Shown here: in pieces, positions 36,101-46,658 of the stretch
How the letters are laid out: every line of letters starts with the position of its first letter
Numbering within the stretch: the first letter of the stretch is position 1
Source of the DNA: Engraulis encrasicolus
Lineage: Eukaryota > Chordata > Actinopteri > Clupeiformes > Engraulidae
NCBI RefSeq assembly: GCF_034702125.1
Contig: NC_085873.1
Span: 46,014,088 to 46,078,087 of the forward strand
Length of the DNA: 64,000 bases
Direction: 5' to 3'
The notes under the pieces: generated by a model
What the model was told of the DNA's origin: nothing
Database searches by the model: none
The model's input: only the letters and a program-made list of their open reading frames with translations
Position numbers and translations under genes: made by a program

Positions 36101-39100
36101 GGAAAATGATTGGATGTGAGTAAACTTCCACTAAAATATAATAATGTAAACTAATGTGTAAACTAAAATATAATGTGCTTTAAAGGGGCACAATGTAGTA
36201 TGTGCCCGTGGCATGCCTGTCTCAAAATCTACACTGTCATGAAAAAAATGCTGTTTAAATTAACTCGCGGTGAGAATGTTTTTCATCACGGAATTCCAGC
36301 AGGTGATACAAATATGAATATGGTATGTAAAGTGATGACACTCGTTCGGACAGCCCTGTCAAAAGTTGCATGTGGGGTTTTGTGACAGCGGACCGTGGAA
36401 GTGGTCGCGAGAACCATAGTTCACTTACTAATGACTCGCATAAGCATTGGCTGACTCGGGGCCGTGATTAATTAAACTTTTAATCCTACCCGGACCCCCT
36501 TTAAGACAGAAGTTAAAATGAAAACAGTAATTTGTCCCTACATATATGTTTTTACTTGTGCTTAACTTCCTGACACTTGGATCTAAATGTTTTGTGTTGA
36601 ATAGCATACATGTGGCCTTCAGACAGACCTGCGGGAAATCCAATCAATGAAGGTTAGTACTTGTTATTTCACTTTTCTTCATTGATATTCAATAGTATAC
36701 CAGTAGTGCACATGGGGCAAACACACAGTTGTGTTTGGGGACAGTACTACTGTAGACAGCACAACTTCATTACATGTTTGGGCACCCTAAAGTTTAGAAG
36801 GTTGCCAGAAGTTCCCACCCCCACCCCATCCATGCCTGAAGTGACCTTGAGCAAGACACCTTGGATAAAAGCATCAGCTGGAATGCAATGCAATGTTTAC
36901 CAGGTGGTAATATTTGGTGCTAAAGGTATACCCATCACGTATCATTAATAGTTACTAGTAAATGAGAATTGGAGTATTTTTTTAAAGCTTTTTTTGCAGT
37001 GCTTCTAAGACTCTGTGAGGCGAATTAGGTGAATCCCAGCATGAATTCCTTCTTTTGTTTTGCAGTGCCAGCATTCAGAATTGTGCTGCTGGGAGGAACT
37101 GAAGATAAAAAGCTTAAGCTTAGTAACCTTATCACTGGAGATCAAGATGTAATTTCACCCATTAAGCAATGTGTGGCCACCAGTGGAGAGTGGAGAGGGA
37201 AATCTCTTATTGTAGTAAAAACCCCAGATATCTTCAGTTTGCCTGAGCAGACTGTGAGAAGTGAGATGAAAAAATGTGCAAATTTGTGCCATCCTGGACC
37301 AAATGCTCTTCTGTTAGTAGTGAAGCCCGCTGGCTTCAGTCCTCAGATGAGGCAAAAACTGAATTTCCCCCTTGGTTTGTTTGGCCAAGATAGTTTAAAA
37401 TTAACAATGATTGTGAATACACACAAGGGGAAGGAACCAGCTTTGAATGACCTACTTGAAGATTGTGGGCGAAGACAGTTCAACATGTTTGAGAATACTC
37501 ATTCTTCGCGTTCTCAGTTAATGGAGACTATTGAGAAGATGGTGTCTAACACCAGCACGTCTTTCCTCACCTTCTATGACGAGCCCACAGTACCAAAGTC
37601 TGAACAGCGAAAACCATCTCTGAACCTGGTTCTTTGTGGGAAGAGTGAAGAAGAGAAGATTGCAGCAGCCAAAGCCATTTTAGGCCAACCAGACCTTCTT
37701 TCAGCCTCCAACTCATCAGAGTGTGTTAAACATCAGGGAGAGGTGTGTGGACGTGGGGTTTCCCTGGTGCAGATGCCTTCCTTAAGTGACAAGCCTCTGG
37801 AGACAGCAATGCAAGAATCATTCCATTGCATCTCTCTCTGTGATCCTGTGGGGGTCCATGCCTTCTTCCTGATCTTGTCTACAAATCCCCTCACTGATGA
37901 TGACAAAGCTGAGTCACAGACTATCCAGGACATCTTTGGCTTTCCAGGCAAAGACATCACAATGCCTCTGTTTATCACCAATTCAGATCGTACACATGCA
38001 GCTGTTGTTGACTTTTTGGATGGGAATATTGCCATCAAGGAACTCTGCAAGAACTATACAGAAAAAAGATTTGTCCTCAACATGAATGACCAGCTTCAAA
38101 TTCATGCTTTGTTGGATAAAGTAGATGGAATGACAACTAAGTGCCAATCAAGATCCTATACAACCACCACATTTGCACATGCACAGATAGAAAAGATCCT
38201 CCAGAAAAATGAACTCCTCGCCCAAAAGGAAAGGGAAATTGAAGAGCTCAGTGCAACAAATGTGGTTTCATGTAAGTATTCATTGTGTGAATTAACAAAG
38301 AATATAACATAACAATTGAGGTGGTGTTTGATAGACATTGTTTGATGATAAGTATTTTAAACAAGTTTTTGTTGTTTGTTGTTTACAGGCGATGAAGTTA
38401 ATGAATGCCAGGAGTGTTTGAGGATTGTGCTGATTGGCAAGACTGGAAATGGGAAGAGCTCATCTGGAAACACAATTCTAGGAAGAAAGGAATTCAAAGC
38501 CGGCTCAAGTCAGCTGTCCGTCACCACATATTGTCAGAAAGCAAAGAGTGAGGTGGACGGCCGTTCGATTGAAGTAGTCGATACACCTGGATTATTTGAC
38601 ACCACTTTGTCCGTTGAAAAAGTAAATGAAGAGTTGGTGAAGTGCATCAGTCTTTTGTCTCCAGGGCCACATGTGTTTCTGCTGGTGCTTCAAATTGGCA
38701 GATTCACTAAAGAAGAGGAAGACACTTTGGAACTGATTAAGCAAATCTTTGGAAAGAATTCGGAAGAATTCACAATTGTTCTCTTCACAAATGGAGATAA
38801 ACTTCAGAATGATGGCATTGTTGAAAAGTTAGAGGACTACATAGCAAGGTGTAATCCATATTGCAGGAAGCTGATTGCAGACTGTGGAGGCCGATGTCAT
38901 GTGCTAAATAATAAAGCTAAGAACCACAAACAAGTGAGTGACTTCATTGCCATGGTTGACACAATGGTGAAGAGTAACGGAGGCGTCTGCTACACCTCTG
39001 AAATGTTTCAGGAGGCAGAGGCATCCATTAAAAAGAAGGTGGAAATGATTTTACAAGAGAAGGAAGAAGAGATGAAGAAACAGCAAGAGAAACTAGAGAA

Positions 39101-39305
39101 AAAACATGCAGAAGAGTTGCAAACTATGGAAAGAAGACTTCAGGAAAAGACAGCTGAAGCTGAACAAGAAAGAAAACTCATGGAGACACAACTTGAGGAA
39201 ATGAAGAAAAACATTGAGAAGGAGCATGATGAGAGACAAAAAGAAAAAGAACAGAGAGAAAGCACAGGACAAAGACAGAAGAAAAGAAGACGATTCTCGG
39301 CGTAA
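27134..39305 (+). CDS. multidomain GIMAP (AIG1-type) GTPase, GIMAP8-like, four G domains plus coiled coil
   Basis: I model eight coding exons: 27134-27182, 28387-28443, 34310-34906, 35906-35962, 36056-36115, 36605-36652, 37066-38271 and 38389-39305. Every junction has AG/GT borders and all introns are phase 1, so the join stays open: 996 residues. Exon 2 encodes a basic PPKKRK motif (possible nuclear signal). Exon 3 holds G domain 1, exon 7 G domains 2 and 3, exon 8 G domain 4 and a coiled coil. Exons 4-6 are short linkers. GIMAPs are GTP-binding proteins of lymphocytes and membranes; mammalian GIMAP8 has three such domains. Only domain 4 has an intact P-loop (GKTGNGKSS, residues about 708-716); the others look like pseudo-GTPases. 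The first exon is the least certain; the start could instead be the ATG at 28398. A one-base shift near 39240 may hide 220 more residues. Confidence 0.75.
27819..28177. mobile_element. TTAA-flanked MITE, copy 1 (intron 1 of the GIMAP-like gene)
   Basis: Ends AGGGACAATGTG / CACAGTGTCCCT are bordered by TTAA. The interior (GGTACTGCAACTATGCTGCT onward) is nearly identical to the copy at 60955-61308. Confidence 0.9.
28444..29471. other. intron 2, 5' part
   Basis: AT-rich intronic sequence after the donor GTAAGT at 28444. It includes a short run of ACT triplets near 28585-28620. No other feature seen. Confidence 0.5.
29513..30387. mobile_element. Tc1-like non-autonomous element, 875 bp, TA target
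   Basis: Ends CAGTCAATTCAGAAAGTATT and its inverse flank ~150-bp inverted arms; TA lies on both sides (29511-29512, 30388-30389). A transposase remnant survives at about 30187-30215 (VWSDETKIN, the first catalytic Asp region). A smaller inverted repeat, CAAATKTGTTTATCTTGGTC, lies around 30119-30225. Confidence 0.85.
30640..31195. repeat. hAT-like repeat with AAGTA/TACTT-rich sequence
   Basis: Starts CAGTGTTGTATAAAGTACTG-like at about 30647 and ends in ACTTAAGTACAGTAGTGAAG text. The mix of AAAGTA and ACTTAAGTA motifs is typical of a fish repeat class. Exact ends were not defined. Confidence 0.45.
31313..31466 (+). repeat. TRIM 5' LTR with pol III-box-like sequence
   Basis: 154 bp. It contains TTTGGTGTAGCGGTCAAAGC (A-box-like) and GGTTTCAAGTCC (a diverged B-box). 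Confidence 0.85.
31469..31486 (+). promoter_or_regulatory. TRIM primer-binding site (tRNA-Leu-like)
   Basis: TGGTGTCAGAAGTGGGAT begins two bases after the 5' LTR. From memory it is the complement of the 3' end of vertebrate tRNA-Leu including CCA. Confidence 0.75.
31640..31653 (+). promoter_or_regulatory. TRIM polypurine tract
   Basis: GAAGGAGAAGGCGG directly abuts the 3' LTR start at 31654. Confidence 0.8.
31654..31808 (+). repeat. TRIM 3' LTR with perfect B box
   Basis: 155 bp. It contains GGGTGCAGCGGTCAGAGCCC (A-box-like) and an exact tRNA B box, GGTTCGAATCC. The tRNA-like block spans about 31708-31790. Confidence 0.85.
32231..33481. mobile_element. hAT-like element carrying two tRNA-like segments
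   Basis: Ends TAGTGATGGGAAACTTGAAG and, inverted, TAGTGATGTGAAAATTAGGC suggest terminal inverted repeats; subterminal GAGGCTTCGAAGCC motifs occur on both sides. I could not find a target-site duplication. No transposase frame is seen. Confidence 0.55.
32815..33025 (+). repeat. two tRNA-like units about 150 bp apart
   Basis: First unit: CTGGCGCAGTGGTTAAACTG (A-box-like) and CGGTTCAAATCC (B-box-like). Second unit: GCCTGGTATAGTGGTGAAGG and GTGAGTTCGAATAT. Cloverleaf folding is imperfect, so I regard them as tRNA-derived repeat heads, not tRNA genes. Confidence 0.45.
33738..33913. mobile_element. foldback MITE, 176 bp
   Basis: Arms of about 80 bp, GGGCATTTCTCAAAACCTAG and its inverse, meet at a short centre near 33825. 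TGA lies on both sides (33735-33737, 33914-33916). Confidence 0.8.
34310..34906 (+). CDS. GIMAP-like exon 3: G domain 1 (degenerate P-loop)
   Basis: The exon follows a CTCTTACAG acceptor and ends at G|GTAAGT. It starts [20 protein letters not shown], where the AIG1 beta-1 strand RIVLLG is kept but GKTGxGKS is replaced, so nucleotide binding is unlikely. The switch/G3 position reads [10 protein letters not shown], and the conserved [15 protein letters not shown] strand follows, with a LHHL-type helix pattern later. The acceptor lies only about 50 bp from the eroded end of the intron-2 transposon. Reading past the donor gives a short run-on to a stop at 35025 that I take as intronic. Confidence 0.8.
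35175..35330 (-). mobile_element. tRNA-derived SINE copy (intron 3)
   Basis: On the minus strand: a B-box-like GGTTCATATCC and GAAGTGCCCTTGAGCCAGGC, the same family as 2605-2748. Confidence 0.65.
35331..35610. repeat. CATGGTTT-rich inverted repeat (intron 3)
   Basis: Many copies of CATGGTTT/AAACCATG in both orientations; AACCATGTTGAAAAAAACAT pairs with ATGTTTTTTTGAGCATGGTT. Probably a MITE; ends not defined. Confidence 0.5.
35906..36652 (+). CDS. GIMAP-like short linker exons 4, 5 and 6
   Basis: Three small exons of 57, 60 and 48 nt, all multiples of three and phase 1: 35906-35962 ([19 protein letters not shown]), 36056-36115 ([20 protein letters not shown]) and 36605-36652 ([16 protein letters not shown]). 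The second is Ala/Gly-rich and amphipathic. The first two have close relatives at 60094-60147 and 60244-60303, including their intron, which supports them as real exons and shows that the unit was duplicated. Confidence 0.65.
36830..36895 (+). mobile_element. SINE tail fragment (intron 6)
   Basis: GAAGTGACCTTGAGCAAGAC followed by TTGGATAAAAGCATCAGCTG, a tail seen in many fish SINE copies. Confidence 0.5.
37066..38271 (+). CDS. GIMAP-like exon 7: G domains 2 and 3 (both degenerate)
   Basis: A 1206-nt exon between TTTTGCAG and T|GTAAGT. Domain 2 starts [20 protein letters not shown]; its G1 lacks the GKS lysine-serine pair, while VVKTPDIF and [15 protein letters not shown] mark G3 and the following strand. 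Domain 3 starts [20 protein letters not shown], again without a proper P-loop, followed by VQMPSLSD at the G3 position and [19 protein letters not shown]. The exon ends in a helical segment [20 protein letters not shown]. Carrying two G domains in one exon fits the GIMAP8-type tandem arrangement. Confidence 0.85.
38389..39305 (+). CDS. GIMAP-like exon 8: canonical G domain 4 and start of coiled coil
   Basis: After TTTACAG the exon begins [21 protein letters not shown]1 is [16 protein letters not shown], the conserved-box T region and [11 protein letters not shown] (G3) follow, then [22 protein letters not shown] (the AIG1 conserved box) and LFTNGDKL at the G4 position. From about [20 protein letters not shown] the protein becomes a charged coiled coil, ending at TAA 39303-39305. 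This is the only one of the four G domains expected to bind and hydrolyse GTP. The stop is suspect because an equally coiled-coil-like frame continues immediately. Confidence 0.9.
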
Positions 39306-39963
39306 AGAGTATCAAAGTAAGCTAAAAGATTTGGAGGAAAAAATAAAAGCTGAAATGGAGGAAAAACATACAATTGACAGAGAACTTGAGGTGAGCCGAC
39401 AGGAGATGAGAAAGCAGAAAGAAGCCTGGGAGAAGAAACAAACTGAATGGTGGGACAAACGAGCTGACGATGAGGAAGAGGCACGGAAGAAGGAACGGGA
39501 AAAGCTGAAAAATCTTCAGGACGAGTATGAAAAACAACTTGCTAAATATGAAAAGAAAAGAAGAGAGGAGGATCGAATCCGAAAAAAAGAGGAGGAGAAG
39601 ACGAAAAAAGAACTGGAAGAAAACTATCGGAAAAAGAATGACGAGATGAGGAAGAAGTATGAGGAAGATGCAAGGAAAAAGGCAGAAGAATTGAATGACT
39701 TCAAGCTGAAATACACCAAAGACTTTGCAGCTCTAGTAGATAAGCACATGGAGGAAATGAGAGACATGAAGTTGAGACATGGGAGGCAACTGCAAGAGAC
39801 AGAAGACAGACATGGTAAGGAATACAAAGGTCTAGGTGATCTATCAAAACATAAAGAAAAGAATCTCAAAGAAGAACTGGAATACATGAAGCGAAAGCAT
39901 GAGCAAGAAATGGAAGACCTGAAAAGTAAATACAAGTATAGCATCCGATGTCCCATTCAGTGA
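39214..39963 (+). CDS. coiled-coil extension of the GIMAP-like protein in the +1 frame
   Basis: The frame that overlaps the end of exon 8 encodes about 220 residues of uninterrupted E/K/R-rich heptads (for example [20 protein letters not shown] and [20 protein letters not shown]), ending [10 protein letters not shown] and TGA at 39961-39963. Its character is a seamless continuation of the exon 8 tail. Removing one base from the A-rich run at 39238-39251 would join them into a ~1215-residue protein. Either the assembly has an extra A, or the allele is truncated. The first codons up to about 39245 are shadow of exon 8; the meaningful part starts at about 39246. Confidence 0.7.
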   Translation: MRRSMMRDKKKKNREKAQDKDRRKEDDSRRKEYQSKLKDLEEKIKAEMEEKHTIDRELEVSRQEMRKQKEAWEKKQTEWWDKRADDEEEARKKEREKLKNLQDEYEKQLAKYEKKRREEDRIRKKEEEKTKKELEENYRKKNDEMRKKYEEDARKKAEELNDFKLKYTKDFAALVDKHMEEMRDMKLRHGRQLQETEDRHGKEYKGLGDLSKHKEKNLKEELEYMKRKHEQEMEDLKSKYKYSIRCPIQ

Positions 39964-40239
39964 TCATGGTTGCTACTGGCTGAGGCAACATGATTTTCGC
40001 CATCAGCATCAATTAAGGCCTTAAATTGGAATTCAATACAGATGTCTGTCAATTAATGCAGTGCTAATGAATGGAGTGGTCTTTCATGTTGTTTTTCCCT
40101 GTTTTTTTTATTTATTTTATTATTTTTTTTAAATATGGCAACTAGTAACCAGTATGAATATTTTCTGTAATCTACTACACAATGGCTCACATGCATAGTA
40201 TTGTTTTGTCTACAGGCCTAACACCATAACCCTTACCTA

Positions 40240-41660
40240 AGCCCTTGATTTTGACATTGCTATTTTTCTTTTCTTTCTTTTGTCTTTTTCTCTCTTGTGT
40301 ATTCATTTTTGTATTATATTTGAAGGCTTCGTGTCTTCTGATGTTGCGGATTAGTCCACATCAACTAAAAAGCCATCAAGGCCTTCCGTTTCCCTCTGTG
40401 TGTACATGTATGTAAATTCTTCATTCTTACCATTATCATCATCATTATTTTTATACTGATATTGTTATTTTTGTTTGGCTTTTTAATTGTCTTTTTTCCT
40501 CCTGTGCATTGATTGTTGTATTATTGTTGATTGCCTCGTGTGGTCTGATATTTTCAATTAATTATTTTGCTAAAACAGTCAAACAAATGCATTAGGTCTG
40601 TCCAATGTGATTTTTGACATAAGGCCACATCATATAAAAAGCCCAACACGGCTTTCAGTTTCCCCATATACATAGGCTATGTGTATTTTTTATTCTTACC
40701 ATTATGATAGTCATCATTATTTTTAGATTGATACTGTTATTTTTTGTTTGGCTTTTTTTATTGTATTTTTTTCTCCAGTGCATTAGCTGTTAAATAAGTG
40801 TCTGTAAGGGCCTGTTTTGATCTGATATTTTGAATTAGCTCTTGTGCTAAAACAGTCAAACAAATGCATTTGGTCTGTCCAATGTTCTATAGGTCCACAT
40901 CAGATAAAAAGCCCAGCAAGGCTTTCAGTTTCCCTCTGTATGTATGTATTGTATATGTTTTTACAATGATCATTATCATCATCATTACTATTATTTTTAT
41001 ATTGATATTGTTATTTTCTTTTGGCTTTTTAATTGGCTTTTTATTTCCTCCTGTGCATTAATTCAAATGTCTTTGTCTTCGTGTATTAATTGTTGTATTT
41101 TTTGAAAGGCCTCTTCTGGTCTGATGATGTGAATTAGCTCCTGTGCTTAACAGTCAAACAAATGCATCCGGTCTGTCAAAGTAATGTGATTTTGCAAATC
41201 AAATAAACAGCCTGGCAAGGCTTTCATTTTCCCTTTTAATATATGTTTAACCTTCATAATTGTCGACATCATCATTATTATTTTGATATTAATATTGTTC
41301 TTTTTATAGATTCTAATTCTAATTAACTTCTTTTTATTTGTCTATTGATGGTTGTAGAGGGCCTCAAGTGGACTGATGTTTCAAATTATTGCTTGGGTTA
41401 AAACGGACAAACAGTCCAATGTGATTTTGCCAGTCAAGCAAGGCTTCAGTTTCTCTTTTTATATGTTTTTATTCTTATCATCATGGATATTGATATTGTA
41501 ACTTAGCTTTTACTAAATGTTTTTTTTTTCTCCTTCGTGTATTGATTGTTGAAGTAGTTTTGTGTATACTGATGTTGCAAATTAGCACTTTTGCTAAAAC
41601 AGTCAATCGAATGCATAACTGTCCAAGGATGATTTTGCTAAATCCACATGAAATAAACAG
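40240..41660. repeat. ~270-bp tandem repeat array, about five diverged units, 3' of the GIMAP-like gene
   Basis: Each unit holds, in order, GTCTGAT...AATTAG, AACAGTCAAACAAATGCAT, a GTCTGTCCAATGTGATTTT block, AAGGCTTTCAGTTTCCC, ATTATCATCATCATTATTTT and TTTGGCTTTTTAATTG. The CAGTTTCCC mark recurs near 40384, 40652, 40920, 41218 and 41446. AAATAAACAG motifs near 41207 and 41652 could serve as poly(A) signals for the upstream gene. Confidence 0.85.
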
Positions 41661-42508
41661 AAACTAACTTGTTGAAATGACATTTCAAAATTGTTGTCAA
41701 GTTATTCACCTTTAGCTCGTCATTAATTCATTTGGTGCAAAATACACATCATTAGGCCTACATTTCATTTCTGTTAGTCAGAATGACATGAATGTGATTT
41801 GATAGACAAACCGAAAAGTCATACTGTAAAGGTGAGCATGGGAATAAATAGATAGCGACTGGTCATAAGAAGTTGTAGGAATTGAAATAATATTGTACAC
41901 AGTACATGATATTTACCATGATTTTACCTCTGCTCGTGGATAGCCAACTGGATTCGAATATCATATCATAGTATACTCTGACAGTGATGCAGGACTTCGA
42001 TCCTAGGGGCCTATTTCCTCTTTGTGCCCTACAATAATTTACTAATATCCTTGCAACATTCCTTGCAATGAATCTAATTGATTTCTAATGGATATCTGCC
42101 TATTTTATTCAAAACTCCGTAATCTGTTCTAATCTTTCCCATGGTTTTATTTGCTCTCCAGTTATATTTAAATGTCTATACAGTTTATCCTTACTGACAC
42201 ACTTGGTTCAACATCTCACAATGTAAAAGTAGAAAAAACATTAAGATATGCAGTGCAAAGTAATGCATGTATAGGCCTATGAATACCTCACATGAAAGTA
42301 GGCCATGTAATTGACTACATTAGAAGAAGAGATTGCAGAAATATTGTAATTGTACTATTATTGCTCCACCATTATTTTTATCTGCAACCATATCAATATT
42401 CAAACAGAATTCATATACATGAATGTAAGTTCAACAACACAGCATCAAAACGGAGCATAGTTAGGCCACGTGATATTCAAGAAAGGAAAGAAAAATGGTA
42501 ATACTTGA
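41661..42508. other. unassigned AT-rich stretch
   Basis: No supported gene or element. Confidence 0.35.
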
Positions 42509-42702
42509 TTTTAGGGTTCACTTGATAGCCATTAACCATTACTGTGTGACAGTTTAGGCGAATCAGTACTTTGTAGCGTGTATTCATAACTGATGACTAA
42601 TGAGGACCTATTAGGTCCTTGATTTCGCTGAGCATGTTGTATCAGTCAAGTATACAGACAGTAATTAGGAATGTATTAGTGACTAACATTTGAACCCTAA
42701 AA
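42509..42702. mobile_element. small MITE candidate
   Basis: TTTTAGGGTTCA at the left and TGAACCCTAAAA at the right, with weaker similarity inward. Confidence 0.45.
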
Positions 42703-42851
42703 TAAGTTGTAGTGAAAACATATATTTGTCATTGCTGTAGTAATATTCTGGATCCTCCTCTTCCTTTGTTTCCCTGGTTTTCTGTCCTTTTCTGTTGGTT
42801 GTGGTTCAGACTTTTCTTGTTTATCAAGCTCCTGTAGAACTTGTTATACCG

Positions 42852-44000
42852 ATCAGAGCCGTTTATAGAGAGAGTCTGGCCAACTATGGGTTCGAACGTT
42901 CGAGCTATCCCGCTATTTTGATTGGTTCTGGGCTGGTCACATGTTTTATGGATGCCATGTTCGTTCCCCACGCTCCCATTAATGAACATTATCAGATATA
43001 AAAAATAATGCTTCACTATAATATTATAATATTATTTATTATGACAAACTGTTGTGCATACATGTATGGCTGTAGTGCAGGACCGGGTCAGGAGAAAAAA
43101 ACATTGTTTAACTTGTGACAGAAACGGAGGATTTGGGGCATACACAGATATAAACTCCCCTTTATGGAATATAAAGGTCAGAATTAATAACTGGAAAGCA
43201 GCAGATGTCTCCGTGTCGTGTGTGGTAAATGTATTTTTTTCCCCTTCGATATTTGTTAACAATTACTTTTAAAAGAAACAACTCAACAACTCCTGTCCGC
43301 ACTTTGAAAACGGATGAAGTTACTTGAAATGCATAACTTGAAATGAGCTTTTCAAATCTTAATTGCTGTAACTATGCTATACTGTGAAAACATAACTTTG
43401 CCCACCAAGTTATTATTTCTGTCGCGCTAATAAGGTCCTTTAACTCACGTTCAGTCTCATCCTATGAGCATCCAGACTCATCCTACGAGCATCCAGACTC
43501 ATCCTACAGTTCTACTGTCTGCAATCGCGTGTATGCACTGCTGAGCACATTGTTGTTTTTAAACGACTAAATCTCGACACAACGTGAAACTTCGCTGCAA
43601 GTATCACCAGGGTCCCTGTACATGAACTTGACAATTGTTGTGAATATTATTTCTGTACATTACTTAAATATCGACTTTGACGTTGGCCCTACCTAGGCAA
43701 CAACAACGCAGAAGTAACGCTTGAATGCACTGCTGAGCACATCAAAACTATGCTGACAAAACCCTCTTTTAAGCAAACCCCTTCTATACGAACGAACTTG
43801 TTAACGTTTGTTTTCATATGTTGGGATCTTGATAATACTACAACCCAAGTTTGATGGTCTATGAAGCCTTATTTGTATTTTAAATCCAGCGATTTTGACG
43901 GTATGCTGCCCATACGGTTACACTGTAGAATCCTCGCCGTGGGGAGCGAAAATGGCGTCCATGATTCGAGTTGGCCAGACTCTCTATATACGGCTCTGAT
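42852..44000. mobile_element. non-autonomous DNA element, 1.15 kb, TIR ATCAGAGCCG
   Basis: The left arm ATCAGAGCCGTTTATAGAG..AGTCTGGCCAAC and the right arm (inverted ATCAGAGCCGTATATAGAGAG..TCTGGCCAAC) continue into inverted ATGCCATGTTCG...CCCCACG. No transposase frame. Confidence 0.65.
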
Positions 44001-44925
44001 ACAGAGGATAGAAGGAGGACCACTAGTGGTGGAAGAGGGAGCTCCCCATTATTTGTTTTGCTACGTGTACAAAACATGTTCCAAACTACAAAAGTCCTAA
44101 TAATATATGGTTCACCACAAATGGCTTAGTAGAGTTGAGTCACATGCACAACATTATCCAATAGTTGACTGAAATGCACATAAATGAAGCCTGAAATTAG
44201 TTGGGCTACTATTTGGTGCACTATTTGATCATTGGGTCATTTCTCGTGAAATCAGATACTTTGGGACCCGACAGACACTGATTTCAATCATACTTGATGT
44301 GTCTATTTAGTAGCAAGGTAGCACCCCAGAACTGCATTTGTGTGAATCTGACACCAATATTAAGGGAGAAACAGACTAGTAGCAAAGGTTAACATATGAG
44401 GGTAGGACACTATACATTCAGCATTGATTATATCAGTCAGTGTAAGTCACAAAAAGATGTCTGTGGTGTTATTTGAGAGGTATTTTCTGGCTCGACAAAT
44501 TACACAAACAGCATGGACTACAACAACCATCAGAATATGAATTATGATGAATTGAAAAATTAAAAATTGAATATGTAAAAAACTTAAACTGGCCGTTTTG
44601 TTGTCTAAACATAGCCTGTTAGGTCATAAACAACACCTGAAAGTGGGGTGTTTGGTTCTTTATTCATTTAAGAGATAATGGGACATAAAGGTTGAAATTA
44701 GTTGTAATAAAGTATCAATAGAGTAGTGTCAGGGACAGAACTGAATTGGCCATCTGGCATAATAGGCATTTTCCCGGTGGGCCCTGCACCCTCTTCAGTC
44801 CCAATTCCAGGTACTCAAAAACTGCACAGTTTCTGCCCATTGTCAATGGACACAGTGGAAACTAGACCATTTTCAGTATACAGAGAAGGCAGAGTTTAAA
44901 GAATAAGCTCAGTAAAGGCTTTTGT

Positions 44926-46658
44926 GGTAACACTTTATTTTAGGGATACATCTATTAGCATTAATATATACAATATTAATGCCTGTGTAAGTAACTTGTA
45001 AGGCATGTACTAAGCAAAATAAGACAGTTGTTAAGTATGTATTCACAAATGTCTTGTTCATGCCCAATTAGGGATTTATTACTAATATAACCTTAGTAAG
45101 GACCAGTAAGCCTATATTTCTATTTATTAGTAAGTAGTAAGTGGCAGAATACAATGTGTATAAGCTCCCGACACACTGTGTGAACAAACCCTGAACATTG
45201 TGAAAACAGATGCGAAATAAGGGTCCCTATTCTAAAGTGATGCATTGCTCAGCCCAGATGGCTTAGGGCCCCCGCACTGCCAAAGTCCCTTGTTACCTAG
45301 GGCCCCCACACCACCCAGGCAAGCACTACCTAGTCCACATGATCAGCTAAGTGTTATCGCAGAGATACACCAGCGGCGACGCGATTCAAGCGACAGAGTG
45401 TAGCAGCAAGCGATACGAGAGATTGAGGAGACTAGAGTATGTCCGTACAGGCAGAAGGCAAAGCATTCAAGCATTCCCATTGGCTGTGGTCACTGACCTC
45501 TATACAGTCATTGGCTGTCGCGGCTTGTCGCCGAACCGCGTCATAGAAAGTTGAAAAGATTTCGACTTCAAATTGTCGCGCTCGTCGCGCAAATCGCTCT
45601 AGTCTCCAGAATTGCTTTTGTCTCTCGACTCAATACAAAGTCAATTACTTCCGTCGCTCGACTCGCTCAGATCGCCGCTGGTGTATCTCTGCGGTAAGGG
45701 AATATCAAATAATAAGTACTGGCATTGTAGTATCATCTAATTTTCTCTTGTTCATATCAAGTCTAATAATGTAGTAGGAGCCTTTATATAGCAAGGATTG
45801 AGCGTACACTTGTCAATGGCGGTGGGTTGGTGAGATGTAATGTTTTTCATGTACCACTGAGTTTTAATTGTAAAAATAAACCCAAAATAAATGCAGAACA
45901 TTAGAATAATAGTTTTGAAGCGAAACTAAACTATTCTTTTGTGATAATTAAGTTAATGTTTGAGAACATTAGCTTCAAGAAGTGCAGTGCATGATGGGTA
46001 CGCAATCTAGGCCAACAGACAACCTACCCAGCTCTGGGCCTACCTACCTCCTCCCCTCACTCCTGCAATTTAGTTGCTATCCAAACAATTTGCCATGTAT
46101 GTAACAACAGAAATATTATCATTGCTGCATTGGCCATGCATTGCATTTCTGACTAAGGGCTTACCCATCATGCACTGCACTTCTTGGAGCTAAGTTTCTC
46201 AAACATTAACTTATTTATCACAAAGGAATAGCTTAGTTTCGCTTCCAAACTATTACTCATCGTTATATGCTGCATTTATTGTAGGGTTTTTACAATTAAA
46301 ACTAATTGGTGTATGAAAAAATGACATCTCACCACCCCACCGTCATTGAGAAGTTTACGTCCAATCCTAGCTATATAACGCTTCTTATTCAGCTTTTCAA
46401 TACTGAGTGTACCAGGAGCTTATACACATTGTATTCTGGCCCTTACTGCTTACTCATACATAGAAATTTAGGTCTACTAGGTCCTTACTAAGGTTATATT
46501 GGTAATACATCCCTTATTGTGCATGAACAAGACATTTGCGAATAAATGTCTAACAACTGTCTGATTTTGCTTAGTACATGCCTTACAAGTTACTTACACA
46601 GGCATTAATATTGTATGTATAAGTGCTAATAGATGTATCCCTAAAATAAAGTGTTACC
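44926..46658. mobile_element. long-TIR DNA transposon copy B, 1733 bp, 8-bp TSD
   Basis: Ends GGTAACACTTTATTTTAGGG and its inverse, with arms of about 250 bp, flanked by a perfect octamer GCTTTTGT (44918-44925, 46659-46666). Inner inverted blocks at about 45830-46000 and 46150-46345 extend the symmetry. No transposase. An 8-bp duplication fits a hAT-type transposase, but the family is not named here. Confidence 0.9.
45358..45693. mobile_element. MITE, 336 bp, perfect 22-bp TIRs
   Basis: CGCAGAGATACACCAGCGGC at the left (45358) is exactly inverted at the right (to 45693). TA lies one base outside on both sides. It is inserted in copy B. Confidence 0.9.

Noticed and set aside
45351..45554. 67-codon frame with basic residues
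   Set aside because: It lies inside a MITE with perfect TIRs.
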